From JBGMEA01 sp041447245 (lineage in GTDB: Bacteria; Bacillota; Clostridia; Eubacteriales; Anaerofustaceae), in NCBI GenBank assembly GCA_041447245.1, contig JBGMEA010000019.1, positions 1-64,000 of the forward strand: a stretch of DNA of 64,000 bases, read 5' to 3'. A program made the translations under genes and the position numbers. The notes under the pieces are model-generated. The model was not told the origin of the DNA, ran no database searches, and worked only from the letters and a program-made list of their open reading frames with translations. How positions within the stretch are numbered: the stretch's first letter is position 1; each line of letters begins with the position of its first letter. Below, piece after piece: positions 53,201-60,816 of the stretch.

Positions 53201-55302
53201 AACTGATCATACGTGATTCCGGTATCGCTCGTAGCATCATTATATCCCAAGGTCACGGTCATTCCGCTCAAATCAAGTGTATTGCCCGCCACATAACTCA
53301 TCTTGGTCGGATCAGATGTGACAGTGACGGATGTCACCACTTTTGCGCTCACTGTCAGATTGGTAGTATTTGCATCATAGATACCGCAGCTCACAACCAC
53401 TGGCTGTGCATCATTGGAAACGGACAACGTTGCGCCGTTTGCGGGAGATGCTGTAATAAAGTATGTCGGGAAGTCGTCAAGTCCGATATCAGTCACGCTT
53501 GATCCGTCGTTATACGTCAACGTTACGGAAATGCCGCTCAAATTCAAGCTCTGACCGGCGATATATTCCATTTTCGTCGGATCGGATGTCACACTGATTC
53601 CGCTGACCGCTTTGGCAACAACGCTCAACATACCTGTCGTGGTATCGCTCAGAGAATTGCAGCTCACAGTAATGCTGCTGCCGTCGTTTGACGCCACAGT
53701 CAGGCTTTCTCCGTTTGCAGGAGATGCCGTGATGCCGTTTGATGCGAACTGGCTCGGCGTGACTCCCGTGACCGTGGTGGAATCGTTATAAGATAACGTT
53801 ACGGTCATGCCGGTCAGATCCAAAGTCTGCCCTTCCACATAACTCATATCGGTCGGATCAGCCGTCACGTCGATTCCGGTCACCGCTTTGGCAACAACGC
53901 TGAGTGTTCCGCTGGTCGTATCCGTCTGCGAATTGCAGCTTACGGTGATACTGTTGCCATTATTTCCATCTACGGTTAAGCTGTCTCCGTGTGCGGGAGA
54001 AGCCGTAATGTTTTTGGCGGAAAATTGATCGTAAGTAATACCCGTAGTCGTAGAAGAATCATTGTAAGTCAGAGTCACGCTCATTCCGCTCAGATCAAGT
54101 GATTGTCCCGCCACATAACTCATATCGGTCGGATCAGTCGTGATATCAATCGCAGTCACGACTTTTGCGATAACTGTCAGTGTGCCTGTGGTAGAATCGC
54201 TTTGAGAATTACAGCTCACAGAAATGGAACTGCTGTTATCGGAAAGGGCTAATGTATCGCCCTGTGACGGTGTCGCGGTAATTGCGTTTGCCGCAAATTG
54301 GTCATACGTGATTCCGGTCAGAGTCGTGGCATCATCATATGTGAGTGTTACGGTCATTCCGCTTAAATCCAACGTTTGTCCTTCGATGTAAGACAGATTC
54401 GTCGGATCCGCAGTTACTTCAATTGCGCTGACAACCTTCGCTCTCGCTGTCGCAGATGCCGAAATTGTTCCGTAGGGGCTGTCGGTATAGTTTGCGGTAT
54501 TGGCTGATACGGCTTTGACTTTGGCCGTGTAATTCGTTCCGGCAACGACGTTTGTCGAAAGCGCAATATTTCCGCTTGCAGAGGATGCCGAAATGGCACT
54601 GCCCACCGGAGTCGTCCCTGCGGCGTCATACAGCTGAATCAGGTAGCTGTCGACATCCGAAGCGGAATTCGTATCCGTTATCGTATAGTTCAATCCCGAA
54701 CCGGTCACGGGTGCGGAAAGAGCGATCGTCGGCGCAACCAAATTCGGAGCGTCAAATGTAAATGATCCGAAATTGAAAAATGATAAATTTGGATAACCGC
54801 TTGCGCTTGTATCGGAATATACAATGACGATTTCATCCACTCGTCCGAACAATTCACTGTAGGTGCTCATTATCTCTGTTCCCGATGAACCTGCTGCACA
54901 GGAACTGATCGTATAAAGTGTCGAACCATCCAATTTGCATGTAATTTGCAAACCCAAATCGGATGATGCATTCGTATAACTGAAACCGGTAAAACAGAAA
55001 TCACTGCTGTCGTTCTTGGTGATCGTCACGGTCGGTGTCGAGGCGGCTGCGCCATCTCCGAAATAGATGCTGTTTCCCGATGTTGTGTCCGCATAAATCG
55101 CATTCGTATCCCCATCATGAAACGCAAAGGTATATCCGCTGTCGGAAAAACTCCCCGTACCAAGCAGTACAGGTGGAGACCAACTGTACGTTTCAAAATC
55201 CACGACGGTTGCCGTGGCATCCACTTTCGTTAAAGTCGGACCAAAGAACGATGCCAGTGCAGTTACGCACATGAAAGCAACGAGCACTTTTTTTAAATTC
55301 AT
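50284..55302 (-). CDS. Giant surface protein with thirteen Ig-like repeats
   Basis: The 1672-residue protein has a signal peptide (1-29), an N-terminal beta domain (about 33-187), an FN3-like domain (about 188-288), thirteen bacterial Ig-like repeats of about 90 residues (289-1466; core SYVxGQxLDLSGMTVTLTYND), a C-terminal domain (about 1485-1625, with GDLHVFWYDPDSGMI) and a final membrane helix before RKKNLSK. There is no LPXTG motif, so it is held by the helix, not a sortase. It is rich in Ser and Thr, nearly free of Cys outside scattered repeats (most hold CNS). Adhesion or matrix building is likely. AGGAAGGA precedes the ATG. Confidence 0.93.
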   Translation of the reverse strand: MNLKKVLVAFMCVTALASFFGPTLTKVDATATVVDFETYSWSPPVLLGTGSFSDSGYTFAFHDGDTNAIYADTTSGNSIYFGDGAAASTPTVTITKNDSSDFCFTGFSYTNASSDLGLQITCKLDGSTLYTISSCAAGSSGTEIMSTYSELFGRVDEIVIVYSDTSASGYPNLSFFNFGSFTFDAPNLVAPTIALSAPVTGSGLNYTITDTNSASDVDSYLIQLYDAAGTTPVGSAISASSASGNIALSTNVVAGTNYTAKVKAVSANTANYTDSPYGTISASATARAKVVSAIEVTADPTNLSYIEGQTLDLSGMTVTLTYDDATTLTGITYDQFAANAITATPSQGDTLALSDNSSSISVSCNSQSDSTTGTLTVIAKVVTAIDITTDPTDMSYVAGQSLDLSGMSVTLTYNDSSTTTGITYDQFSAKNITASPAHGDSLTVDGNNGNSITVSCNSQTDTTSGTLSVVAKAVTGIDVTADPTDMSYVEGQTLDLTGMTVTLSYNDSTTVTGVTPSQFASNGITASPANGESLTVASNDGSSITVSCNSLSDTTTGMLSVVAKAVSGISVTSDPTKMEYIAGQSLNLSGISVTLTYNDGSSVTDIGLDDFPTYFITASPANGATLSVSNDAQPVVVSCGIYDANTTNLTVSAKVVTSVTVTSDPTKMSYVAGNTLDLSGMTVTLGYNDATSDTGITYDQFGLYNITASPAHGTELSVDTNNGSYITVSCNSLSDTTSASLSVIAKAVTGIEVTADPTKMSYVVGQSLDLSGMTVTLSYNDSSTLTGITPSQFASNGITASPANGTGLVLADNGSGITVTCNSLSDTTTDTLNVVAKAVSGISVTSNPTKLSYVVGESLDYAGMVVQLEYNDGSTVSDILPTEFDTYSITASPASGTIVSLLHNSTSIQLSCNSYTASTSLLTVVNKEVTAIEITAEPTNFTYYENHALNLSGMKVKLTYNDSTSLTDITSDLFAANGISASPSEESMLSMANDGQAITVTCNSLSDSTTGTLAITALSVTQIEITANPTDMNYVAGQALDLSGMTVTLSYNDSSALTGVTPDQFAAYLITASPINGATLTMIENGVGITVTCNSQSDTTDTNLSVVAKAVSGVDITSDPSKLNYVEGQTLDLSGLTVTLTYNDASTVTGLTETDFSTYFITASPSSGTALSLSDNASSITISCNSITDTTSAMAVVAKAVSGVSVTADPTNMSYYSGDTLNLDGMTVTLTYNDASTETGIVPADFASYGITTLPSTSGGLSVGDDGTSITVSCNSFSDTTTATLNVTQKVATSLTITAEPSNMNYIEGQPLNLSGMTVTLTYNDSSTAAGITPDQFAAKGITAVPTAGAALSLSQNALPVTLSCDGQTDATSSTLSITAKIVVGINIESDPSDLTYYAAQTLNLSGMKVALSYNDGSTVHGITYDLFASKGISVTPANGTVLTTSYNATPITVSIGAYSDTSANLSVTVKSSASSGSQQEGDQIPPAAIPDSITDEASGVILDLTSAQLPEGVTSMTASVALQSTSNSITTGALNALQEDGTYGNINALVISDIVLLDQNGNKITSFAGTIQVKIPIPEGFDGDLHVFWYDPDSGMIADMNASVVGDYLVFQTNHFSYYAVAQVSQPVNQAAAANDRTWIQGAGKYIIIISAAAVILLLLFVTIRKKNLSK
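50896..54438 (-). repeat. Thirteen tandem coding repeats of about 270 bases
   Basis: Each unit encodes one Ig-like domain; units begin K(A/V)V(S/T)-x-I/V-x-(I/V)T and end (S/T)CNS-x-(S/T)D(T/A)T-x-LxV. Units differ by enough substitutions that they are diverged duplications, though neighbouring units 2, 3, 5 and 6 are the closest. Recombination could change the number of units. Confidence 0.85.
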
Positions 55303-55335
55303 GATGTAATTCCTTCCTGTGCACCATGCAAAATC

Positions 55336-55344
55336 ATTATATCA
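55336..55344 (-). promoter_or_regulatory. Extended -10 promoter of the surface-protein gene
   Basis: TGATATAAT on the minus strand, about 35 bases before the ATG at 55302; the -35 region is AT-rich and weak. Confidence 0.55.
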
Positions 55345-55420
55345 TAAATTTGTTAATATATAATATAATTCAATTATAATGCAAATATACTTCTCTGTAT
55401 ATATTATTCGTAACGGAATC

Positions 55421-55451
55421 CAAAAAAATTAGGGAAATATAATTATTTCCC
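55421..55451 (-). terminator. Terminator of the DISM-like diguanylate cyclase gene
   Basis: Arms GGGAAATA (55432-55439) and TATTTCCC (55444-55451), followed on the minus strand by TAATTTTTTT. It lies about 50 bases past the stop at 55499. Confidence 0.75.
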
Positions 55452-55498
55452 TTTAAAATTTGAAACAGATCCATCCATGACAGGAGATTCATTCGAAA

Positions 55499-57232
55499 TT
55501 AAGATTCGCTGCTTTGCACTTTTGCAGGATTGGCAGAAGTTTCGCTTTTGGTTTTTGCTTTATTCAAATACATCATCTGATCCGTCATCTGAAGCAATTC
55601 TTTGAAATCGTCAATATGCGCTTCTTCATAAGATGCGCTGCCTACGGCAACACTGAAATTGTAGTCCAATTTCTGATTTTCTGCCTCAATCAGCAAAATA
55701 AACTCATCTCTCATAGAGGTATAGGTTTCCGTATCGCAATCACGCAGAAGACAGGTAAATTCATCACCGCCGATGCGATAGCAGTGAAGCGGACTTTGAA
55801 AAGCCTGCTCCATAGCGCGGTAAGTTCTGCGCAGTGCCTCATCCCCTTCCGAATGACCGAATGTATCGTTGATATATTTCAGATCATTGACATCAAACAA
55901 CACCAATCGCACATTATGAATGCTGCCGTTTCTGAACAGTACTTCAATGTCCCGTTCAAATGCCGCCCTGTTGTTTGCTCCGGTGAGAATGTCGTGATAT
56001 GCCATTTTTTCATAGAAAACCGCTTCCGAATGTTTCTGCACCATTGCCCGCAGTTTCTTGCCTGCATCGACTCCGAGCATGATAATATAAACAAACATTC
56101 CGATCAGGCTGAAATAAGACAAATGGTCAAACGAATGAGTAAAAAATTTAGCCAGCTCGATCAGCGCACACGCCAATAAAAGACCCGAGTAGCAGATAAA
56201 ATGTTTTGCGCTGACATTTTTATACTTGAATATTTCTACAAACAAGGAAGGAATCGTATAGGCCATCGCTGCAATCAAAATCAGATTTGATATTGTTGCG
56301 GTCTGAAAAAAACCCATCACACCAAAAAGCTGAAGCAGTGTAACGGCAACGAAATCCAGACCGAATAAAATGGCAAACGCAGAAAGCACTTTTCTGAAAT
56401 GAGGCAAAATCTCCTCTCTCAAATAACACAACAGAGGAATCGGAAAAACAGGAATCATCATATATGCCAAACCGCCGATCAAAAAGCGATTCCCGAGAAA
56501 AAACTGTATCATACGTGACTCTGCAAAAAACCATCCGGAAAGCGCTACCGCAAACAAACCGAGGCACAAAAGAGCACGGTTTCCGATTTGATGGAACACG
56601 ATAGAAATGAAAATCATCAAAATCCCCAATAAGGCGATCAGCATAATTAAAAAGAAGTTTGGAAAGTACTCATGCAAAACAGAATACATTACATCCGCGC
56701 CGTTTCCGTAAACAATCGGATTGAGCATACCGGAAAAAGCTTCAAACGGAGAAGTAAATGTCAGGCTGAGCGTCTGTCCGGCAGCTCCTTCGGGAAGAGG
56801 AATCAGATACCATGCACTGGCCATCGGGCAATAAAACAATCCACTGTGCTCCTCTTCCGCATACAGCAGAACCTGTCCGTTGAGTGTGACCTTCACTGAT
56901 TGAAGAGAACCTCGGATCAGGAGTGTTGCACCGTCCGGAAAATCACCTTCCAGCACTTTGCTGATTGTGCACGGTTCATCCGGTGTTGTGTGCAAATCCG
57001 CAGGCAAAGCTACTCCGATTGATTCCCCTTCCTGATCGACATATGTCCATCCGTCATTCATGTCATTGACATGTCCATCGCTGAGCTTCAGGTTTTCATA
57101 CGGCATTAATACAGCCAGCACGACGATCCATGCAAGCACAAAAATCACAAAGAGATAAACGGGAAGTTTTGACTGTTTCTTCATAAATCCGAGGACGAAA
57201 CAATGCCGCAGCTTGCGAGCAATATGCAACAT
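55499..57232 (-). CDS. Diguanylate cyclase with extracellular beta domain and seven membrane helices
   Basis: The 577-residue protein has a first membrane helix (about 24-44), an outside beta-sandwich (about 50-190), seven membrane helices (about 200-395) and a GGDEF domain with RIGGDEF intact but no RxxD inhibitory site. The plan is that of 7TMR-DISM receptors, whose outer domain often binds small molecules or sugars. The ATG at 57184, sixteen codons in, is an alternative start; neither has a strong ribosome binding site. Confidence 0.9.
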   Translation of the reverse strand: MLHIARKLRHCFVLGFMKKQSKLPVYLFVIFVLAWIVVLAVLMPYENLKLSDGHVNDMNDGWTYVDQEGESIGVALPADLHTTPDEPCTISKVLEGDFPDGATLLIRGSLQSVKVTLNGQVLLYAEEEHSGLFYCPMASAWYLIPLPEGAAGQTLSLTFTSPFEAFSGMLNPIVYGNGADVMYSVLHEYFPNFFLIMLIALLGILMIFISIVFHQIGNRALLCLGLFAVALSGWFFAESRMIQFFLGNRFLIGGLAYMMIPVFPIPLLCYLREEILPHFRKVLSAFAILFGLDFVAVTLLQLFGVMGFFQTATISNLILIAAMAYTIPSLFVEIFKYKNVSAKHFICYSGLLLACALIELAKFFTHSFDHLSYFSLIGMFVYIIMLGVDAGKKLRAMVQKHSEAVFYEKMAYHDILTGANNRAAFERDIEVLFRNGSIHNVRLVLFDVNDLKYINDTFGHSEGDEALRRTYRAMEQAFQSPLHCYRIGGDEFTCLLRDCDTETYTSMRDEFILLIEAENQKLDYNFSVAVGSASYEEAHIDDFKELLQMTDQMMYLNKAKTKSETSANPAKVQSSES

Positions 57233-57409
57233 CTCTGCTTATGGCATTATTCACAAATATATTATTTTAAATTCAAAAATATATGATTTAATCTTATCAG
57301 ATTATTTGACAAATTTCTACCGAATCGGAGATTTTTTACATAAAACCTGAACATTTCAAATATATATGATATACCATATAAGAAAATAAGCGTGCGATAA
57401 AAAAATCTC

Positions 57410-57973
57410 CTATTTAAGCGCATTTTCACATAAGAGTAATATCGCATTCATTGTTTCCATATTTCGTACGGTAGCCGATAATTCCGCTTTTTGTACCAGT
57501 GCGGCAAGTTTGGAATGACGTATGCTTTTTGATAAAAGCAGATACGCATCCCGTCCGATGAGAACACACCGATCCGCATCCTGTTCGATGCACTTGAATT
57601 TTTCAGCAACCGCTTCTGCAGGATTGTTTGCATACAGGCAAACATATCGACTTTCCCCTTCCGCATTCGCCGATTGCGCCGCTTCAATCTCATTCGGCTG
57701 ATACGGATCGTTTTCAATCAGATCATGCACTTCTCGGCATGTGCGCAACACGGCCGCAACGGAAATTCCGAAACAATCAAGAATCGTTTCGGAAATCAAT
57801 GCGGAACATTCGGCTTCGCCGAGTTCGGAGGAAAATATGATATTCCCGCTTTGAATATAAGTACACACATCGGACAGTCCCGCATCTGCGAGAGCCGCCG
57901 AAAGCTCTTTCATATTGATCCGGTTCTTTTTGCCGACATTGATGCCGCGCAGAAATGCAACATAACGATCCAT
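57410..57973 (-). CDS. DUF1697 family protein
   Basis: The 187-residue protein has the DUF1697 signature at the start, YVAFLRGINVGKKNRINMKEL, read as FLRGINVG then MKEL, and TYIQSGNIIF; length is typical. Function of the family is unknown. AAAGGA precedes the ATG. Confidence 0.9.
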   Translation of the reverse strand: MDRYVAFLRGINVGKKNRINMKELSAALADAGLSDVCTYIQSGNIIFSSELGEAECSALISETILDCFGISVAAVLRTCREVHDLIENDPYQPNEIEAAQSANAEGESRYVCLYANNPAEAVAEKFKCIEQDADRCVLIGRDAYLLLSKSIRHSKLAALVQKAELSATVRNMETMNAILLLCENALK

Positions 57974-58147
57974 TTTTTATCCTTTCCATTGCCGTTCAAT
58001 TGATTATACATAATAATCCTGCTCACAAACAAGCAAACAGAGCGTCAATGGATCATTATTTCGCCAATTTCTGTTTCTGTCACACATTCCAATCGAAGTT
58101 GAGGAATAAAGGAAAACCATATTCTTCAACTAATTCTGTGTTTTCCA

Positions 58148-58176
58148 TTGACAAATCCTAACGATAACCCTATAAT
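58148..58176 (+). promoter_or_regulatory. Consensus sigma-A promoter of rubrerythrin
   Basis: TTGACA (58148-58153), 17-base spacer, TATAAT (58171-58176): both hexamers match consensus exactly. Strong expression is expected unless repressed. Confidence 0.93.
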
Positions 58177-58188
58177 ACATGAATAGAA

Positions 58189-58207
58189 TGATTATAATTT
58201 ACAATCA
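58189..58207 (+). promoter_or_regulatory. Near-perfect palindrome just downstream of the rubrerythrin promoter
   Basis: TGATTATAATTTACAATCA is a 19-base dyad with only a few mismatches, ending 13-31 bases after the -10. Its ATTATAA half resembles PerR/Fur-family boxes, and rubrerythrin is often under PerR. The fit to the PerR consensus TTATAATNATTATAA is only partial. Confidence 0.4.
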
Positions 58208-58248
58208 AATTCATGATCAATAATTCAAAAATAAACGGAGGAACAAAC

Positions 58249-58740
58249 ATGACAGAAAAAACTTTGGAAAACTTGATGGCAGCCTTTGCAGGAGAATCTC
58301 AGGCAAACAGAAAATATACGGCATATGCGAAAAAGGCGGAAGCCGAAGGAAAAACTAATGCAGCAAAACTGTTCCGCGCAGCTGCGGATGCAGAAACGAT
58401 TCACGCCCTCAAACACTTTGAAGTTGCAGGCAAAACACACTCCACCGAAGAAAACCTGAAAGATGCGGTGAGCGGCGAAACTGCAGAATTCGAAGAAATG
58501 TATCCCGAATTCATCAAAGAAGCGCAGATGGCGCAAAGCCAGGCAGCGGTAATGACATTCACGTTCGCCATGAAAGCCGAAGCCGTTCATGCAAAACTCT
58601 ATAAAGAAGCACTTGACAATCTTAACAAGACGGAAGAAGTATTCTATTATCTCTGCCCGGTCTGCGGGAACATCGAAAAAGCGGTGCCCGGGAAATGTCC
58701 GATCTGCGGAGCGCCCGGAGACTCCTTCATCAAATACTAA
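58249..58740 (+). CDS. rbr: Rubrerythrin
   Basis: From the ATG at 58249 (CGGAGG upstream) the protein has 163 residues. A ferritin-like four-helix domain has di-iron ligands in GESQANRKY, AETIHALKH, EFEEMYPEF and AEAVHAKLY; the C-terminal rubredoxin site is CPVCGN and CPICG. It reduces hydrogen peroxide in anaerobes with electrons from rubredoxin or NAD(P)H. Monocistronic under a consensus promoter. Confidence 0.97.
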   Translation: MTEKTLENLMAAFAGESQANRKYTAYAKKAEAEGKTNAAKLFRAAADAETIHALKHFEVAGKTHSTEENLKDAVSGETAEFEEMYPEFIKEAQMAQSQAAVMTFTFAMKAEAVHAKLYKEALDNLNKTEEVFYYLCPVCGNIEKAVPGKCPICGAPGDSFIKY

Positions 58741-58785
58741 TCCGCACTCATCGGCTGCAGCCACACAGCCGCTGAACCTCATAAT

Positions 58786-58819
58786 AAAAAATGCATCCGT
58801 TGCCGCGGATGCATTTTTT
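58786..58819. terminator. Bidirectional terminator between rbr and a cyclase gene
   Basis: Arms AAAAAATGCATCCG (58786-58799) and CGGATGCATTTTTT (58806-58819) are exact complements and have T runs on both sides. Confidence 0.93.
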
Positions 58820-59969
58820 ATGCGCCGTATGTCTTTTTTCTTTCTCGTTTGCAACCATACATCAGCTTATCGATCCTGCGGATAAATTCTTCTCCGCTCT
58901 GACCGGTTCCACAGTCATAGATCGCATATCCCATGCTGCATTGCAGACGGTAAGGATGCAGGCATATCCGATTGTGATGCTCAAAACAATCCGAAATCTC
59001 CTTTATGATCTGCTCCAGATTCTTCGGAGAGTCCGTATTGAGAATCACACAGAATTCATCTCCTCCGTATCTCGCCAAAAATCCTTCTTCCCGCACGCAG
59101 CTGCGAAGCAGCCGCACGCTTGCGATCAATGCCTCATCTCCGATATCATGCCCGTAGGTGTCATTGAGATCCTTAAAATCATCCAAGTCAATCAGTATCG
59201 CAGAAAAAGAATGATTCTGCCTGCATGCGGCAATTTTCTTTTTCAGGTAATTGTCCATCGCTTTGCGGTTATATGCCCCCGTAAGATAATCAATCGACAC
59301 CCCTTTATACTGAATGTTAATAAAAACAATCAGAAGTGAAAACGCTGTACCGTTGAGCATCAACGGAATCCCATATATCTGCAGTTGCAGAATAATGCAC
59401 AAAAGAGGCGGAACCGGGAAAAAAATCAGAGAGGAAAATTGTTTTTTCTCCATTTGTTTCCGATTTGACAATACCATAGCTCCGGCCATGAGAATCAGAA
59501 GCACCGTAATAGCTGCAGGAATCGCGAAGAATGGTCCCCGATGATAAATATTCTCGGAATCAATCGTATAAAACCAACCTGCAAATTGCGACACGATTAC
59601 ACTTGCCGCATTCAACAGATTAAGCAACAGAAAAAAAACCATGTAACGTTTTGTCTTCGCATCATTTTGATACACCTGATTGTGAACATATAAAAACCAA
59701 AAAGAAGGTAACAGTAAATTAAAGAAAAACAGTAGAAAATTGCCCAAATGATTCAGAAAAGGATAGTACGGTTTTGAAAACCCGTCGCATCGGCTGAAGA
59801 TATCAAAAGCGATCAGAAACATTGTTGTGATCAGTACGGTGAGAAAGAGCCGGAACGACATCATTTCTTTCTCCGAATGCCGAATTTCGTGAAACAAAAT
59901 ATAAAGCAATATCAGGAACGAATAAATACTGACCCCCAGATATCCCGTCAATTCCACTGGCAACCCCAT
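58818..59969 (-). CDS. Membrane diguanylate cyclase (seven-helix sensor + GGDEF)
   Basis: The ATG at 59969 gives 383 residues, aligning with the related protein at 48968-50107; a start at 60041 would add 24 residues. About seven membrane segments carry a loop motif NIYHRG, then a GGDEF domain with RYGGDEF. At the inhibitory-site position it has REEG instead of RxxD, so feedback control is probably lost. The Shine-Dalgarno is weak. Confidence 0.9.
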   Translation of the reverse strand: MGLPVELTGYLGVSIYSFLILLYILFHEIRHSEKEMMSFRLFLTVLITTMFLIAFDIFSRCDGFSKPYYPFLNHLGNFLLFFFNLLLPSFWFLYVHNQVYQNDAKTKRYMVFFLLLNLLNAASVIVSQFAGWFYTIDSENIYHRGPFFAIPAAITVLLILMAGAMVLSNRKQMEKKQFSSLIFFPVPPLLCIILQLQIYGIPLMLNGTAFSLLIVFINIQYKGVSIDYLTGAYNRKAMDNYLKKKIAACRQNHSFSAILIDLDDFKDLNDTYGHDIGDEALIASVRLLRSCVREEGFLARYGGDEFCVILNTDSPKNLEQIIKEISDCFEHHNRICLHPYRLQCSMGYAIYDCGTGQSGEEFIRRIDKLMYGCKRERKKTYGA

Positions 59970-60110
59970 TATCGATACTTGACTTGTTAATAGTGTAACA
60001 ATCAGAAATCGATTTTCCGAATAAAATAATATATTTATCATATTACATTATTTTCTTTTCTTCCGCAACAAGAATTCATTCAATTCTGATTTTTTTTAAA
60101 CATCAAGTAA

Positions 60111-60140
60111 AAACATACATCCCGGCCGGGATGTATGTTT
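60111..60140 (-). terminator. Terminator of the ferredoxin/Rieske operon
   Basis: A perfect 30-base palindrome (60111-60140) with GC core CCCGG/CCGGG, followed on the minus strand by TTTTT; six bases past the stop at 60146. Confidence 0.88.
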
Positions 60141-60145
60141 ATCGC

Positions 60146-60334
60146 TTATGCTATAGAGATTGCGCTCACGGGACAGTCTTCCTGCGCCTGTCTCACGCAA
60201 TCCTCATCATCTGCCGAAACGGTTTCGGACGGTACGGTTGATTTTGATTCCGCATCAAGCAGAAATACAGACGGGCAATTCTGTTCGCAAAGGCCGCAGC
60301 CGATACAAAGTTCCCGATCAACTGTCGCTTTCAT
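60146..60334 (-). CDS. Small [4Fe-4S] ferredoxin
   Basis: A 62-residue single-cluster ferredoxin of the Fer4_13/Pyrococcus type: ligands in CIGCGLCEQNCP and the distant CPVSAI. Such proteins carry one electron at low potential. Its ATG overlaps the stop of the Rieske gene (ATGA), so the two are made together. Confidence 0.93.
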   Translation of the reverse strand: MKATVDRELCIGCGLCEQNCPSVFLLDAESKSTVPSETVSADDEDCVRQAQEDCPVSAISIA

Positions 60335-60669
60335 TGCCCCTGTTCCATTCCTGCGAGAATATCAGCGCCTTCAATTTTTACAGGATAGGAACCAATGTCG
60401 TGTGTTTTAATACGTATCATTAAAAGTTTTCCACCTTCCACAAACGCACCGTTCGTCACATCGAATACGGAACCGTGCCGGGGACAAATTACATGTGTTC
60501 CTTCAAGTTTGCCCTCCGAAAGAGATGCCCCCATATGAGGACATTTGTCATCGATTGCATAGTATGTCCCGTCAACGTTTGCAAGCAAAATTTCGTGTCC
60601 CTGCACATCTGTCTTCTTCATTTCTCCGGGGTGCAAATCATTGATTGAGCCGACTTTGTAATATTCCAT
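60331..60669 (-). CDS. Rieske-type [2Fe-2S] ferredoxin
   Basis: From the ATG at 60669 (AAGGAGG upstream) the protein has 112 residues, with ligands in CPHMGASL (CxH) and CPRHGSVFD (CxxH), typical of soluble Rieske ferredoxins like NirD or BphF. With the [4Fe-4S] ferredoxin it forms a two-gene operon. A partner oxygenase lies 29 kb away at 30355-31365; a link is inference. Confidence 0.93.
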   Translation of the reverse strand: MEYYKVGSINDLHPGEMKKTDVQGHEILLANVDGTYYAIDDKCPHMGASLSEGKLEGTHVICPRHGSVFDVTNGAFVEGGKLLMIRIKTHDIGSYPVKIEGADILAGMEQGQ

Positions 60670-60705
60670 AAAGCCCCTCCTTAAACCTTTCGTTAACTTG
60701 CTGTC

Positions 60706-60733
60706 ATTATAGCACATCCAAAATTCGAATCAA
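60706..60733 (-). promoter_or_regulatory. Sigma-A promoter of the Rieske/ferredoxin operon
   Basis: TTGATT (60733-60728), 16-base spacer, TATAAT (60711-60706) with an extended TGC before it, on the minus strand, about 37 bases before the ATG at 60669. Confidence 0.75.
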
Positions 60734-60759
60734 ACAAATACCGTTTGAATTCTGCGATC

Positions 60760-60793
60760 AAAAAAGACGGCATCGCAAAGCGACACCATCTTT
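60760..60793 (-). terminator. Terminator of htpG
   Basis: Arms GACGGCATCG (60766-60775) and CGACACCATC (60781-60790) pair with two G-U pairs on the RNA; T run follows on the minus strand, about 25 bases past the stop at 60817. Confidence 0.7.
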
Positions 60794-60816
60794 CTATACA
60801 TACCGTATTTTACAAT

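Noticed and set aside
50896..54438. Tandem repeats as a possible CRISPR array or non-coding satellite
   Set aside because: Units are about 270 bases, diverged, in one reading frame, and encode Ig-like domains.
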